Shown one piece after another: positions 39,050-49,979 of a stretch of DNA of 64,000 nt. The position numbers and the translations under genes are program-made. Each line of letters opens with the position of its first letter. Positions within the stretch are counted from its first letter, which is position 1. The stretch lies in the NCBI RefSeq assembly GCF_000182565.1, contig NW_015971555.1, positions 248,001 through 312,000 on the forward strand, written 5' to 3'. This DNA is from Spizellomyces punctatus DAOM BR117 (taxonomy: Eukaryota; Chytridiomycota; Chytridiomycetes; Spizellomycetales; Spizellomycetaceae). A model generated the notes under the pieces. That model was not told the DNA's origin. It made no database searches and saw nothing but the letters and a program-made list of their open reading frames with translations.

Positions 39050-41569
39050 TCAACCTCGAGCTTTCTTCCTCTTCGTTCCTCCACTTAATGCACTCGCCCC
39101 ACCGTCTCCAAACTCGCTTACACTAGATACAATAGCGGCACTCCCTCTCTTGTACATACTAGACCCGGGTTTGTTCTTCCTCTTCTCTTCTTCTCTGCGC
39201 TCCTTCTCCATCTTGTCTTTTCGCTCTTTTTCGACGATCAGTCCTCCAGGGGCCTCACGCAAAGCAAAACTCTTTGCAACATGCCCCAAGTGCAATTTTT
39301 TGACGTGGAAGATGTGTCGCTCCGAGGCGACGTGGGTTGCATATGCTCTAACGTGGGAGGTGTAGGCTTGTTGTGCTAACGATAACGTAGGATTGTTGGA
39401 GATCACGAAACGTTCCAAAGTCATGTGGATGTTACTGGCCGGTTGTTCATAAGCTTTTCGCGATTTTTGGGGCTTTTTGTGAGGATCAGTAATGAGATTG
39501 TTGAGGTACGTATCTATACCAACTTCTTCAACTCGAAAGCCTTGCCCACGTAGTAGGGACACATATTCGACTTCACTCGGTAGCAGAAAGACAAGAGCTT
39601 CACCGTCTCTTCCCAAACGAGCCGTTCGACCAATTCGATGCACATAGTCTTTGACATCGGCTGGAGGATCATATTGGATAATTGCGGTCACATCCGGCAT
39701 ATCCAATCCACGAGCCGCTACATCGGTACATAGCAGAATGGCGGGCTTCTGTGTACGGACAAAGGCATTGTAGGCGGCTGTACGTGCGGATTGAGGGAGG
39801 CTTCCGTGGAGTTTGAAGAGTAGGGAAGATGGCAGAAGGGGGGTTTCCGTACCAGATTGGAGTAGAGAATTGTCCGGAGGAAGGAGAGCTGGGTCTTCTT
39901 TACGTTGCTTTCCTGTGGATTTCCCTCGCTGTCCATCCTCATCGTGTTCGTCTACACCATTTTGCGTTTCTTCCTCCTCTTCGTCATCTTCCTCCGGCTC
40001 ATCCTTCGCGGGCGCCTTGTGTCCATTCGCAAACAGATGATAGTGAAAATCAACTGAATCCGTACAGGAAAGAAACACCATGATTTTGCACGGTTTGGCG
40101 GACTTGATCAGGTGTTTTAATGCGCCCAGCAGTGCTACCAGACGAAGCTTGGCCGGTACAAGAACGTACTTTTGCTTGAGCTGCGTCGGGACAATGACTT
40201 TGTCATCTTTATTTCTTGACGCGCTCTGATCGGTCTGTTGAGAAGCCGTACCAGACTCCTCTCGGTTTTGTTTGCTTTTCCTGTCTTTGCTCTCCGCCTT
40301 TATGAATTCGGGGTCGTTCAATGTTTCCTCCGCCAACTTCTGGACACCACCTTCAATGGTCGCGGAACACAAAATTGTCTGCCGAGTACGAGGCCATGCC
40401 TTTACAAGTAACCTGGATCGACTCTTGTGAGCCGCCTCTCGCCGTTCATTCAACAATTTCAAAATATCCTTCAGAGTTTCTTCGAAACCAAGCTCTAGCA
40501 GGCGATCGGCCTCATCCAAAACCAGCCACCGCAAGTTGCCTGTCTCAAAAGATTTGGTGGTTTTCAGGTGATCCAAGAGACGACCAGGCGTTGAGACGAG
40601 GATGGTAATGCCTTTCCGTAACCGAGCCTTCTCCGATTTCTTCTTTTCGCCTCCCATGGTGTGTCCAGCGACAACCCAGTGACGATGATGAGAATCCGAA
40701 GAGTTTGTATCTTGTTCCGATTTATGGTTCATGTTCTCTTCGCCATCGGCGGAGGGGTTCGCAGCATGGCCAGAATACCGCAATAGACTCTCCAAAACAC
40801 TTTCAATCTGTTTCGCTAACTCGCGGGTGGGAGCCAGTACAATGGCCAGGGTTCCCACACTTCTTTCCAGCGCTGCGCTTCGGCCGTGAGCCTTGTACTC
40901 CTCCTCCGCAGCCAATAATCGGTGCAATATGGGTAGACAAAAAGCCAGCGTTTTACCGGACCCTGTTTGGGCCTGTAAGACGTGATCCCGCTCTGCATGA
41001 TGAAGGAGAGAGGGTAATGCTGCCCGTTGAATGGCTGTTGGCGCTTTGAAAACGAGTTTCGTGGTGATGTGTGTACACAAGAGGGGGTTAAGGCCTAGAC
41101 CCGCGAATGTCGTTGCATCAAAGATCTGCTCATTGGCGGGCTCCGGAGGGGTTGGCAAGGTGGTTGAGGGTTGCGGTGTGGGAATGGAGGGATTAGAGGT
41201 GAAAATCGATGATACGATTTGTTTTCCGGGTGTGGAGGAGGGTCTAGGTTTTCCGTTGGGAGGGGAGGGGTCTGTGTCAGCTTTTTGTATTTTGGCCGGC
41301 CTGTCCGAGCCCCGCGTGGGCGCAGCCTTCCGCTTTGCACCTATCCCGTCCCGGGAAGTCGATTCAGCTTCTCTTGCCGTCTTGTTGACCGGTTCCTTCG
41401 GTCCGTCCAATGTTCGCCGGGCTTTATGGACCAGCTTTTTCGCCACAGCGCGCTTCTTTTTCCAACCTCCTTTGATATTAGCAGCCACATCTCTAACCTT
41501 GAGGTGAGCAGATGAAGGAGTCAAACTGTCTGTAGAAAAGTTGAGCAAAAGCCCGTCGTCGTCTGCCAT
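39050..41569 (-). CDS. DBP7: DEAD-box RNA helicase DDX31/Dbp7 (ribosome biogenesis)
   Basis: Nucleolar helicase for early 60S assembly. Single exon, 839 codons. A basic N-terminus (GGWKKKRAVAKKLVHKARRT) precedes the helicase core: Q-motif region LVFKAPTAIQRAALPSLL, motif I AQTGSGKT, Ia PTRELAKQ, Ib STPGRLLDHL, II LVLDEADRLLELGFE, III SAT, then VFLSCTDSVDFHY, LLCTDVAARGLDMPDV and VI HRIGRTARLGRDG. The GxDTYL and RAYATHV segments near the C-terminus and the DHLKTTKSF stretch after motif Ib are typical of DDX31/Dbp7. Acidic insert near 39960-40030. Ends KRKKARG. Divergent from Clr2 by 256 bp. Confidence 0.95.
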   Translation of the reverse strand: MADDDGLLLNFSTDSLTPSSAHLKVRDVAANIKGGWKKKRAVAKKLVHKARRTLDGPKEPVNKTAREAESTSRDGIGAKRKAAPTRGSDRPAKIQKADTDPSPPNGKPRPSSTPGKQIVSSIFTSNPSIPTPQPSTTLPTPPEPANEQIFDATTFAGLGLNPLLCTHITTKLVFKAPTAIQRAALPSLLHHAERDHVLQAQTGSGKTLAFCLPILHRLLAAEEEYKAHGRSAALERSVGTLAIVLAPTRELAKQIESVLESLLRYSGHAANPSADGEENMNHKSEQDTNSSDSHHRHWVVAGHTMGGEKKKSEKARLRKGITILVSTPGRLLDHLKTTKSFETGNLRWLVLDEADRLLELGFEETLKDILKLLNERREAAHKSRSRLLVKAWPRTRQTILCSATIEGGVQKLAEETLNDPEFIKAESKDRKSKQNREESGTASQQTDQSASRNKDDKVIVPTQLKQKYVLVPAKLRLVALLGALKHLIKSAKPCKIMVFLSCTDSVDFHYHLFANGHKAPAKDEPEEDDEEEEETQNGVDEHDEDGQRGKSTGKQRKEDPALLPPDNSLLQSGTETPLLPSSLLFKLHGSLPQSARTAAYNAFVRTQKPAILLCTDVAARGLDMPDVTAIIQYDPPADVKDYVHRIGRTARLGRDGEALVFLLPSEVEYVSLLRGQGFRVEEVGIDTYLNNLITDPHKKPQKSRKAYEQPASNIHMTLERFVISNNPTLSLAQQAYTSHVRAYATHVASERHIFHVKKLHLGHVAKSFALREAPGGLIVEKERKDKMEKERREEEKRKNKPGSSMYKRGSAAIVSSVSEFGDGGASALSGGTKRKKARG

Positions 41570-41825
41570 TTCGTACAGTTCGTGGTATCTGCAATGTTCA
41601 TCCAGCTCTCCAAAAACAATTCAAAGCTTACGCATTTCATATCGTGACGTAGGTGTGATTCCGCCAATCAGGTGCCTCCATCCAGCCACATAAGCTATCA
41701 CGTGAGAGCGTGAGTCAGCATTCGAGCTTGCCGCCTAGCTTACTATTCCAGCTTTTGGGCATCTGCACTGGAAAGTAACCACTTGTTTAGACGGGAAGCC
41801 AGTCCGTCTCGTACGGCTCCCGAGT

Positions 41826-44270
41826 ATGGCCCCCTTCGTACTCGGTACAGTGCCTGCGCCGGCATTTTCCGACGGAACACCTGCCGCGTACCCCCCTGAT
41901 CTCACTGACCCTTGCTTCTCCACATTTGCCAAGCCAATTGTACGATCCGACCAAACAAGAGTAGATCGATTTCTTGACAAACTTGCTCCGACTTTGATCG
42001 AACTATACCGACAATATCCGCACAAGTGCCCAGGCGTTCCACCTGGCATCGCCGAAATCGCGTTTAGTCGCAACGCCAGATTGAAAGAGTTCCCTGATGG
42101 ATATGTTTTAACGCAGCAAGAACGGGGGGACACTGGCAAGTCTAGCAAGGTGGCTGATCCGTATGTGTATGGGCATCCAAGGTGCGCTCGGAAAATATCG
42201 TTCAAAGTTGAACCTCTAAAGTAATCGAAGATCCTCCAAAGTGGTGCAAGGTTTCGATCTGTCAACGAATTTATACCGCACTTGAGTTGGCTTGTGACCA
42301 GTGACACGCATGAATATGATGAGTGTGGTTGCAAATATTGTCCGGCATGGAAGAGGCGATTGATCAGCGGACGGACATCCAGTCCACGGAGAACGCCGCA
42401 CAAGAGTACCGGTTCTGACCCGGCAACGCCATTATCTGGGACTTCCATGAGAGAGAAATCCAGTAGCAGGGACAAGCCAATCAAAATGAAGACGGAGGTG
42501 GTTGTGGACACTCCTATAGTCCTTTCAAAAAGATCTCCACGGACAAAAGACATGGAAAGATCGCCGCAGACAAATGGCGCAACTCGCCAGTTGACACCGC
42601 TTCGGCCGTCATCGAGATCCTCCTCTACGCCAGATCCGATACTCTCACAAACCTTGTGGGATACTATGAGCCGCACAACTCCTCAGTTGACACAGTTGCG
42701 GCGGTCATCGGGATCCTCGTCCACACCAGATCCGATACTATCCCAAACCTTACGGGATACTATGAGTGGCACAAGTCGCCAGTTGACACCGTTGCGGCCG
42801 TCATCGAGATCCTCCTCTACGCCAGATCCGATACTCTCTCAAACCTTGCGGGATACTATGAGGGCAAAGGGATATGGAAAACGTGCTGATCCAAGGTCCC
42901 AAGTGTCCTCAACAAGCAAGCCATCCCCAGCCAGCAAATCCATTGTCGTCATTGACAGCCCACCAAAGAAAACAAGAGTCTACGTGGAAAATCCGGTACC
43001 TAAGACACCAGCTTCTGTACCACAGAAAAAGTATAAACTACCTAGCGAACGAGTTAGGAATGGAAGAGAGGACGAGGCCGGGGGATCGCGCCGTACATCA
43101 TCAGCTGGCCATCTATCAATCAAACCCCGACCTCTAGTCGTTCCGGCTCTCACAAGTTTCATTTCCGCGGATGGTACGCCCGTACCGGCCCTCCAACGCG
43201 AACAAGAAGACACGCCTAAATCACACCAAAGCGTGAAATCAAAACGCTCCCGCGACAGCACTCCCAATGATCAACCCACTAGAAAAAAGATACGCACGAG
43301 CTCTTCCAGTCGATCTTCATTCATTGACGAGGGGAAAATAGGGCCTAAGCCGCCTATCTATCGCATAGGGGATGTAGTCTGGGTTACTGCCCACCTGAAC
43401 CTAACGGAACCCAATGACTCATTCACCATTAAAGACCAGAAATCACCAGAACAATCCCACGAGATAAATCTCAAAGTCCTCAAAGAGGATCTAACGTACT
43501 GGCCCGCGGTGATTACATCTGTTTACCTTCCATCGACCGACCCGACAGCTTTCGAGGATGTTTGGGTTACTCCTATCAGCTTTGTCTCTAATCGCATCAT
43601 CATTCCTGCTCACCGGTATCACAACATCGCATCAGCATGGACCGGTAAAGCGTACGGCGTCCATCTCGTCACAACGCAACTACAATTCACTATTCTTGAA
43701 GAATGCCTCCACCCGTTTGCTTGGATGTGTAAACCAGCAACTCGACTAAGTCCAAACTTTGTCCGATCAATCCAAACGGAAGACGCTCTTCTCCACACTT
43801 TCTTGCGAGCTGTGAATATGGCGTGTGAATATGCTAGGCAGGTAATATTTGTATACGGTCGAGCTCCAAGAATCGTCAGTGAGGGCATAGGACCAGGCAG
43901 TGTGACGTGGGACGAGGTACAAGTCGGGACTGAGCGGATCATGACGGGCGATGTGATCCGTGCATCTACACCAAAATATCCGAGAGGGTTATTCGAAATT
44001 GAGCGGATTCGTTGGACGAGAGGTCAACCTGTGACATTTGTGGTTTGTGCTGTAGCTATGGTGAAAGCCAAGGAAGGGGAAGAAAATGATGTCACATACT
44101 TTATGGAGGTGGGTATACCATATGTGCTCAGAAAAAGGCGAGCTGATAGTTTTGAGATTCCATTTGGAAACGTTTTGGGACGGTTTTATCCGGGGATGAG
44201 TGAGGTCAATGGGAGAGTAGGACCGCGGGAGAAGATGCAGGTCTCAGATCGACTGATAGAGTTGAAATGA
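41826..44270 (+). CDS. CLR2: Clr2-like transcriptional silencing factor (SHREC complex)
   Basis: In fission yeast Clr2 is part of the SHREC histone deacetylase-remodeller complex that silences heterochromatin. Exon 1 41826-42181 joins exon 2 42251-44270 in phase, giving 791 residues and the continuous Clr2 N-terminal signature HPRFRSVNEFIPHLSWL, followed by DECGCKYCPAWKRR with its CxCxxC. Upstream KEFPDGYVLTQQE also fits. Residues about 255-350 are a three-copy 32-residue repeat, then Ser/Lys-rich disorder. The C-terminal domain opens IYRIGDVVWVTAHLNL and DLTYWPAVITSVYLP, the Clr2 transcription-silencing domain, and runs to YVLRKRRADSFEIPFG. Identification rests on remembered family motifs. 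Confidence 0.8.
42586..42873 (+). repeat. Tandem repeat, three copies of 96 bp, inside Clr2-like gene
   Basis: The segment beginning agttgacac recurs at 42589, 42685 and 42781, exactly 96 bp apart, giving three 32-residue units built on SSTPDPILSQTLRDTM preceded by PLRPSSRS. Copies differ at a few bases (WDTMSRTT, RDTMSGTS, RDTMRAKG). Period divisible by three keeps the frame. Confidence 0.95.
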
Positions 44271-44407
44271 GTGGAATCTTTTTCAATATTAAAAAAAGAA
44301 TGCTCGTTGCAATCTCTCTTTTGTATTTCTAGGGGTATACCCTTTTGGTTAGACCAAAACCAACCGTTCTACAGAATAACCATAACAAATGAAGAATCTA
44401 AGATGTT

Positions 44408-45916
44408 CTAAACACCCAATAATCCCAAGAATTCTACCACCTCATACTTAATCTTCCCTTCCGCAAAAGCACCGACAGCTCTCCTATAAGCCTCATTAGT
44501 CACACTGACTCCCCGCTCAAGCAACCACTTGACCATCCACAGGTTCCCAAATTCCGCAGCATATCCCAGCGCAATGCGCCCGGTATCCTTAATCATCGCC
44601 CCATGTTTCTCGAAGATGGCTAATCCTTTTTGAATGGACGCAATATGGGACGGAGTGTTCCGGGGGTAGGAGGGCGTAGTGTGTAGCGTGGCTGTTAAGA
44701 GGGCACGACTCAGGGCCGTCATATCCCATGTCGATACCGTCAGGTGATGAATGAGCAGGTTTTCGTTGCATGTCAAGAGTACTGTATCTAAAATTTCTTT
44801 CTGTGGTATGTATTTAATATATTGAAGCAGAAAGGGTGTTGCTGGAGCCATGTGGAGGAGTCGTGTTAGAGTTTCCCTGTAGTGTAGTTCAGAAACGGTG
44901 GAGAGAGTGTCTAGCGTTGTTGTCGCGGCAGAATGGTTTGTCAGGCTCTGGATGATGGAAAGTGCAGAGAGGTAGGTTGGGGTCATGGGCTGAGGAGGAT
45001 GGTTTGTCAAGTAGGCACGCGTTTGAACCAGAAGGTCGGGAGTGGTTTTCTGGTTGGCGCGGACAAGACAATTCTCCATGATGCGCTTGTTACCAATTCC
45101 AGCATGAAGGACGAAATCCCATATATGGAGGCCGCATTCCGTTGGGCTTGATGTGAAGGCGTCGAGAACGCAATCGAGGGATGAGAGGTCCGGTGGATCC
45201 ATTTGAGAAAGACAGGCATCGTCTAGAATTTCTAGGAGATCCGCGCACCATTCCACGACGCGATCCAACCCGGTTTCCCAGTGTATGCAGTAGCGTTTGG
45301 ACCGGAGAAGTGTGACGATGGGTTGGGCGCCTCCCATTGCGGCATTTTCGAGGGCGTCTTCGAGGATTGCATGAAGTGATTTGGCATCCAAGACCTCTTC
45401 CAAAACTTCCAGGCAGAATGAGGCAGCATCAAATAGGCCATAAAAGCAGGCAAAAAAGAATGCAGAAGTCCAATACAACTCTCCATCGATGCATCTCTGG
45501 GAGGATCTTTGGCCGGGATGCCAAGTCGCAGTCAAGGACGGAGGACAAGCGCCCAAGAGGGATCTCAACATTCCGTCCTGTCTCAGGATCTCCACAGCTT
45601 CGGCATTGCGCACCACAGTAGTAGAGAACTCTCTACACGCTTTGACCATCAAGCGGTTTACACCAGCATATTCCTGGGTCCCTCGAAAGCAAACGGAGAG
45701 TCTGTCCCATACAATTGCATCGTTCAACAGAAACTCCCAATTGCCGTCATAGTATTCCATGAACCAGTCGTAGATCCAGGCCCGTTTGGTATGAGGAGAT
45801 AATGAGACCCTTCGCAAAAGAATGCTTGTCTCTGCAGTGGGTTTCAGAGAAGGAAGGCGAGCTACGATATCCTCAAGAACTTCTGTAGGCAGATCTGTGA
45901 GTTTCATGGTTGGCAT
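44408..45916 (-). CDS. F-box protein with ankyrin-like repeats
   Basis: Single exon of 502 residues from ATG 45916. The first 40 residues are F-box-like (MKLTDLPTEVLEDIVARLPS), the Skp1-binding element of SCF ubiquitin ligases. The rest is helical and contains degenerate ankyrin-like segments (FFFACFYGLFDAASFCLEVL; ENAAMGGAQPIVTLLRSKR; ALGYAAEFGNLWMVKWLLER), a layout common in expanded fungal F-box families, where the repeats select substrates. No ligand can be predicted. Converges with Clr2. Confidence 0.75.
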   Translation of the reverse strand: MPTMKLTDLPTEVLEDIVARLPSLKPTAETSILLRRVSLSPHTKRAWIYDWFMEYYDGNWEFLLNDAIVWDRLSVCFRGTQEYAGVNRLMVKACREFSTTVVRNAEAVEILRQDGMLRSLLGACPPSLTATWHPGQRSSQRCIDGELYWTSAFFFACFYGLFDAASFCLEVLEEVLDAKSLHAILEDALENAAMGGAQPIVTLLRSKRYCIHWETGLDRVVEWCADLLEILDDACLSQMDPPDLSSLDCVLDAFTSSPTECGLHIWDFVLHAGIGNKRIMENCLVRANQKTTPDLLVQTRAYLTNHPPQPMTPTYLSALSIIQSLTNHSAATTTLDTLSTVSELHYRETLTRLLHMAPATPFLLQYIKYIPQKEILDTVLLTCNENLLIHHLTVSTWDMTALSRALLTATLHTTPSYPRNTPSHIASIQKGLAIFEKHGAMIKDTGRIALGYAAEFGNLWMVKWLLERGVSVTNEAYRRAVGAFAEGKIKYEVVEFLGLLGV

Positions 45917-46107
45917 GGTGTGATCTCGTCCGTTCACTCAGTAGGAGGAATATGAAGAAAACCCAGCATAGAATAAATAAATAAACAAAGGCCAACAAAT
46001 ACCCCAATCACCTGCTGCTACCGCCATGCACTTTTTTTATACCCTGCCCCCCTCCACCCTCACCCATTCTCCGCGACCGAAACTTGGTTCTGGGCCCCTT
46101 CAGCCAA

Positions 46108-46289
46108 NNNNNNNNNNNNNNNNNNNNNNNNNNNNNNNNNNNNNNNNNNNNNNNNNNNNNNNNNNNNNNNNNNNNNNNNNNNNNNNNNNNNNNNNNNNNN
46201 NNNNNNNNNNNNNNNNNNNNNNNNNNNNNNNNNNNNNNNNNNNNNNNNNNNNNNNNNNNNNNNNNNNNNNNNNNNNNNNNNNNNNNNNN
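46108..46289. other. Assembly gap (run of N)
   Basis: 182 unknown bases between the F-box gene promoter and the tRNA; any frame across it is meaningless. Confidence 1.
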
Positions 46290-46375
46290 ATTTATGGCAA
46301 CATTACAAGAAATTTATGTTTAGTCTCTATTGTAAAAGCTATATGATTCTCATTGGTGTTTGCGGTTTCAACAAA

Positions 46376-46458
46376 TCCCGGATAGTATAGTGGCTAGTAC
46401 CTCCGCCTGTCAATCAGGCAGTCCGCGGAAGACCGGGGTTCGATTCCCCGTCCGGGAG
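46376..46458 (+). tRNA. tRNA-Asp (GTC) with 11-nt intron
   Basis: The 7-bp acceptor stem (TCCCGGA with TCCGGGA) pairs perfectly, and the T arm GGGGTTCGATTCCCC is canonical. The anticodon stem TCCGC/GCGGA encloses an 18-nt loop; removing 11 nt (about 46415-46425) after the purine 3' of the anticodon leaves a 7-nt loop with anticodon GTC. The intron can pair with the anticodon region (GCCTG with CAGGC), the usual pre-tRNA fold. Bases 46479-46484 are a T6 terminator. Confidence 0.93.
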
Positions 46459-46478
46459 TTCACTTAGGACAGTGTGAA

Positions 46479-46484
46479 TTTTTT
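46479..46484 (+). terminator. Pol III T-run terminator of tRNA-Asp
   Basis: Six consecutive T, 21 nt after the tRNA 3' end. Confidence 0.7.
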
Positions 46485-46677
46485 CTCTCTTGTTCGCTTT
46501 TGCTTACGTATGTATTTCAAGTCACAATCCCGACGTGTGGACTGGATATTTTTAGATGATCCTCAAAACCAGCCACGCAATGGGCCAAATACACAAACAG
46601 TCATCCGATAGGTGAAAGAGTTGATACTCTCCCTCCAACAACACACATTCTACTTTCCATTTGGCCACTTTACCAAC

Positions 46678-47690
46678 ATGGCAACCATCAACCCTTTTAC
46701 AGTCGACGACGAGCGCGAGAACCCATTTGAAGCACCCGAAGAGCGTCCATCCGCCAACAATCCCTGGCAAACCGCTCCCTCTTCCTCGCACTCGCGCCAA
46801 GCCTCATCAAATCCGTATGCAGGAAAATCGATACGAGAATTGGACCTCGAAAAGCGAGAAGCAGAAGTCCGACTCAAGGAAGCTCAAATCGCCGAACGGG
46901 AAAAGCAGCTCAATGCCTTTCAAATTCCGAATTGGCCAAAATTCCGGCCAATGATTTATCATGATATTGAAAAAGACATACCAGAAGGTGGACGATGGCT
47001 TGTTAGGAGGGTTTACTGGGCGTGGTATCGTGAGTATCAATTGTGAATGGCGAGCGAAACGGAGTGTTTCTAACACGTTTTTTTTTGTGATTGTTGCGTT
47101 TAGTGGCCGTGCTAGTCTATTTTGTAAATGCCATTGCAGCCTTTTCGCTCCTAGTCACCAAAGGCGAGGCGGGTGGAGCGACATTTGGGTTGGCGTTGAT
47201 CATCTTTCTTATTGGGACACCGGTTTCCTTTGTATTTTGGTACCGCCCTCTCTACAATGGGGTCAAGCAAGATTCGAGTATTAGCTTCTTTTTCTTTTAC
47301 TTTAACTATGGGTTTCACTTGGCGGTTGCGGCTTTATTTGCTGTTGGGATACCTGGCTGGGGCGGCTGGTAAGTTTATGAGTTTGACTTTTACATTATCA
47401 AAATAGCGACTCATGGCTTTTCCTTGTTAAGCGGTGTCATTCTCGCACTTTCTCAACTGGGCAAGAATGTGCCATCCGGTGTCCTGTGTGCAATATCAGC
47501 TGGTCTCTTCATCTTTGAGTGTGTGTATGGGTTATGGCAGATCAAAAATGCAACCGTTTATTTCCGAAGCAAAGGCATGAGTGCCCAGCAGGCCCGGAAT
47601 CAGGCTGTTGCTGGGTTTGCTGGTAGCAAAGTTGGGCAGGAGTTGGCGGGACATGCGGTAAAGACTGCCGTTGCCGACATGCGAAGGTAA
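46678..47690 (+). CDS. SCAMP: Secretory carrier-associated membrane protein (SCAMP)
   Basis: Tetraspan protein of post-Golgi and endosomal membranes. The N-terminal cytosolic part starts ATINPFTVDD with NPF motifs (NPF at residues 5-7 and ENPFEAP), which bind EH-domain proteins, then a charged coiled coil (LEKREAEVRLKEAQIAEREK). The region NWPKFRPMIYHDIEKDIP corresponds to the SCAMP N-W-P segment before TM1. Four hydrophobic spans follow: LAVLVYFVNAIAAFSLLV, FGLALIIFLIGTPVSFVF, FFFYFNYGFHLAVAALFAVG and VLCAISAGLFIFECVYGLW, with the short E-peptide-like WYRPLYNGVKQDSS between TM2 and TM3. Three introns. Ends VKTAVADMRR at 47690, about 290 residues. Confidence 0.9.
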
Positions 47691-48913
47691 TTTTTAGATA
47701 GGTAGGCATATAATTGTCTGTAAGGATTTTTTCTAAAAAAGATTCTAATGTGGAATGATATATTTGATAAATATGTCTCTCTAAGAGGTAGTAAAAGTGT
47801 ACATGCAGGAAAATTATGGAATCTAAAATGCTAAACAAGTATCGCACATATGTACAGAGAATGCTAATTCACCGCGAACTAAATGTTTTTCGCCGGGACT
47901 CTTCTCCTTCTCTGCGCGCTCTCACTAATGGCCATATCTACAGTCTTGAGGATACGAGATTGACTGTCGTTGGGCGACTGTGGTGATGTTGGCCGTTGTG
48001 TTTGTTGGATGGACGACGTTGCGATTTGGAGAGATCGAAGGCAGGTGGGAGTAAGCACGTTCATCATGGTTTCTTTATAATGCACGGGGGCGGTTATCGT
48101 GAGAGGTCTTGTTCTAAGAGTGCTTTAACAAACGACGACGAGAACGACGACGACGACGACGACGACGACGACTTTAAGCTGTGTGAGTGTGTGTGTGGGA
48201 AAGTTGTGGGAGGAAAAAGGAGGACGAGGAGAATAAATAGGAAATCGCATGACTAATCCACATGTTCTTTTTCCAAGCGAGTCATGGAAATCCAAAATAC
48301 GCGTTCAAAAAACAGGAAAAGGGGCAACTGTAAATTCTTTTAACGATACAAACAAAAGGGAGACAACGGTCCGTTTCAGAATTTAGGCGGTCAACTTATT
48401 TTTAGATACGGGTTCTTGGGGTTCTATTTTTATCCAGTTTCTTTTGGCGCTTGATAATCAGGGGAATTTCATTGGGCCGAGGATGAAAATTGCATGTTCG
48501 GACATTTTCGGACGGATGAACTTGCAAAGAAATTTAAGACTTGCCGAGTTTTTATCTTTGGGTTGATTGGAGGCCCGTGCCAGTGAGCTTTGTTCGGGGC
48601 GTATTTTCATCCTGGTCGAGCGGTTTTCACAGTGTATTTTCCTTTTCGTCCTTTGTTGCGAGATTCAAGAGCAATTTTCGGCCTTTGTTTAGATTGCATT
48701 TTTCGTATTTTCGTTTGTTTGCGGGAATATTGTTGGAATTCTGCCAATATTATATTCTCAGATCTCTTTACAATCATTTTACCCGCAAAGTCAATTATCC
48801 GATACCCTCCTTGTCGAGATCCATTGGCACCTTCGCAATCACGTAATGCAGAACACGTGCCTAGATCTTACGGCTCCGAGGCCGCGCACACTGTTTGGAC
48901 TGTCTTGTCCATC
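47691..48913. other. Intergenic region with GAC microsatellite
   Basis: 1.2 kb between SCAMP and the sirtuin. Contains a GAC run (48131-48173) and a complete minus-strand frame of 68 codons (47879-48085, ending SAQRRRRVPAKNI) with no known relative. That frame is too weak to call. Probably promoter of the sirtuin. Confidence 0.5.
48131..48173. repeat. (GAC)n microsatellite
   Basis: Interrupted run of about thirteen GAC/CGA units with one GAGAAC interruption; noncoding by the gene models here. Confidence 0.85.
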
Positions 48914-49979
48914 ATGTCGCTCCTCCTCAAAACATCACAAAGACGAACACACGCTCAGCAAATAATAGAGTTTCTGAAAAGAGGCGAAGGAAAATGTGCT
49001 GTACTAACAGGTGTGCATGGCAGGTCAGTGTGTACAAGTATAAAATCTCATGTATAGCAAGGAAGGAGCCGGAGTCTCCACCGATAGCGGTGTACCAGAT
49101 TACCGTGGACCAAGCGGCGTATACGTTCGTAACAAGGACTACAAACCCATTCGATATCAAGAGTTTGTTTCTTCCCATTCCATACGACAGCGGTACTGGG
49201 CACGATCCTATCTTGGATACCCGCGAATTCTCCAGGCGCGTCCGAATAGGACACACTTTGCGATACACGAGTTGGAGAAGAGGAGTTGGGTCAATGGCAT
49301 CGTAACGCAGAATGTAGATGGCTTACATCTGGGGAATAATGTTTTGGAACTGCATGGAAGCTTGGTACAGATTCTCTGTCTTGTGGTCCCGAGTTTTACT
49401 CTTGCTGACACTGTTCACCTAGCACAAGGTACATTGTTTATCATGTCACCACACCATTCCCCGCGCGGAATTTCAGAGGAAATTGTCACTGCTCAACCCA
49501 ATATTGGCAGAGTGGGCAATATTAAACCCGGATCGTGAAGCAGGTGACGTGGCGAGCAGTGTAAATCCGGATGGTGATTTAGAAATCACCTGGGATTACT
49601 CCGACTTTGTCTACCCGGCATGCGATGCCTGTGGCGTGGGCATGTATAAACCTAGGTAGCAACCTCTGCCGTATCGCATTCCCCCATCATCCGTTATACA
49701 CTAAACACCGTCCCCAGCGTCGTCTTCTTTGGCGAAAACATTCCGTCAACGGTTCGCGATGAATCCTTTTCTCTCATCGACACCTCAAATTCTGTGCTGG
49801 CCGTTGGTACGTCATTGCAAGTCTACAGCGCGTTTCGTCTTATACAGCGCGCAAAGGCGCAGGGAAAACGAGTGGCTGTTTTATCTTTGGGACCTACAAG
49901 GGCGGATGGTGTCGTGGACGTCAAAGTGGATGATGGATCTTCAGATGTTTTAGAAGATGTTGTGGAGGGACTGGCATAA
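48914..49979 (+). CDS. SIRT4: Class II sirtuin, SIRT4-like (mitochondrial NAD-dependent deacylase/ADP-ribosyltransferase)
   Basis: Exon 1 encodes SLLLKTSQRRTHAQQIIEF and VLTG, joining exon 2 to give the GAG motif TGAGVSTDSGVPDYR. Next come IRQRYWARSYLGYP, a hallmark of class II SIRT4, TQNVDGLHLGN with NAD-contact residues, and ELHGS with the catalytic His. After an intron, HKVHCLSC supplies the first zinc Cys pair, and CDACGVG the second, followed by KPSVVFFGENIPS, VLAVGTSLQVYSAFRLI and LSLGPTRADG. The stop is at 49979 and length near 290. The N-terminus is short, Arg/Ser-rich and could be a mitochondrial transit peptide. Family assignment is firm; enzyme preference (deacylase or lipoamidase) is not readable. 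Confidence 0.9.

Noticed and set aside
46026-46346. Open frames running across Ns
   Set aside because: They only exist because of the assembly gap.
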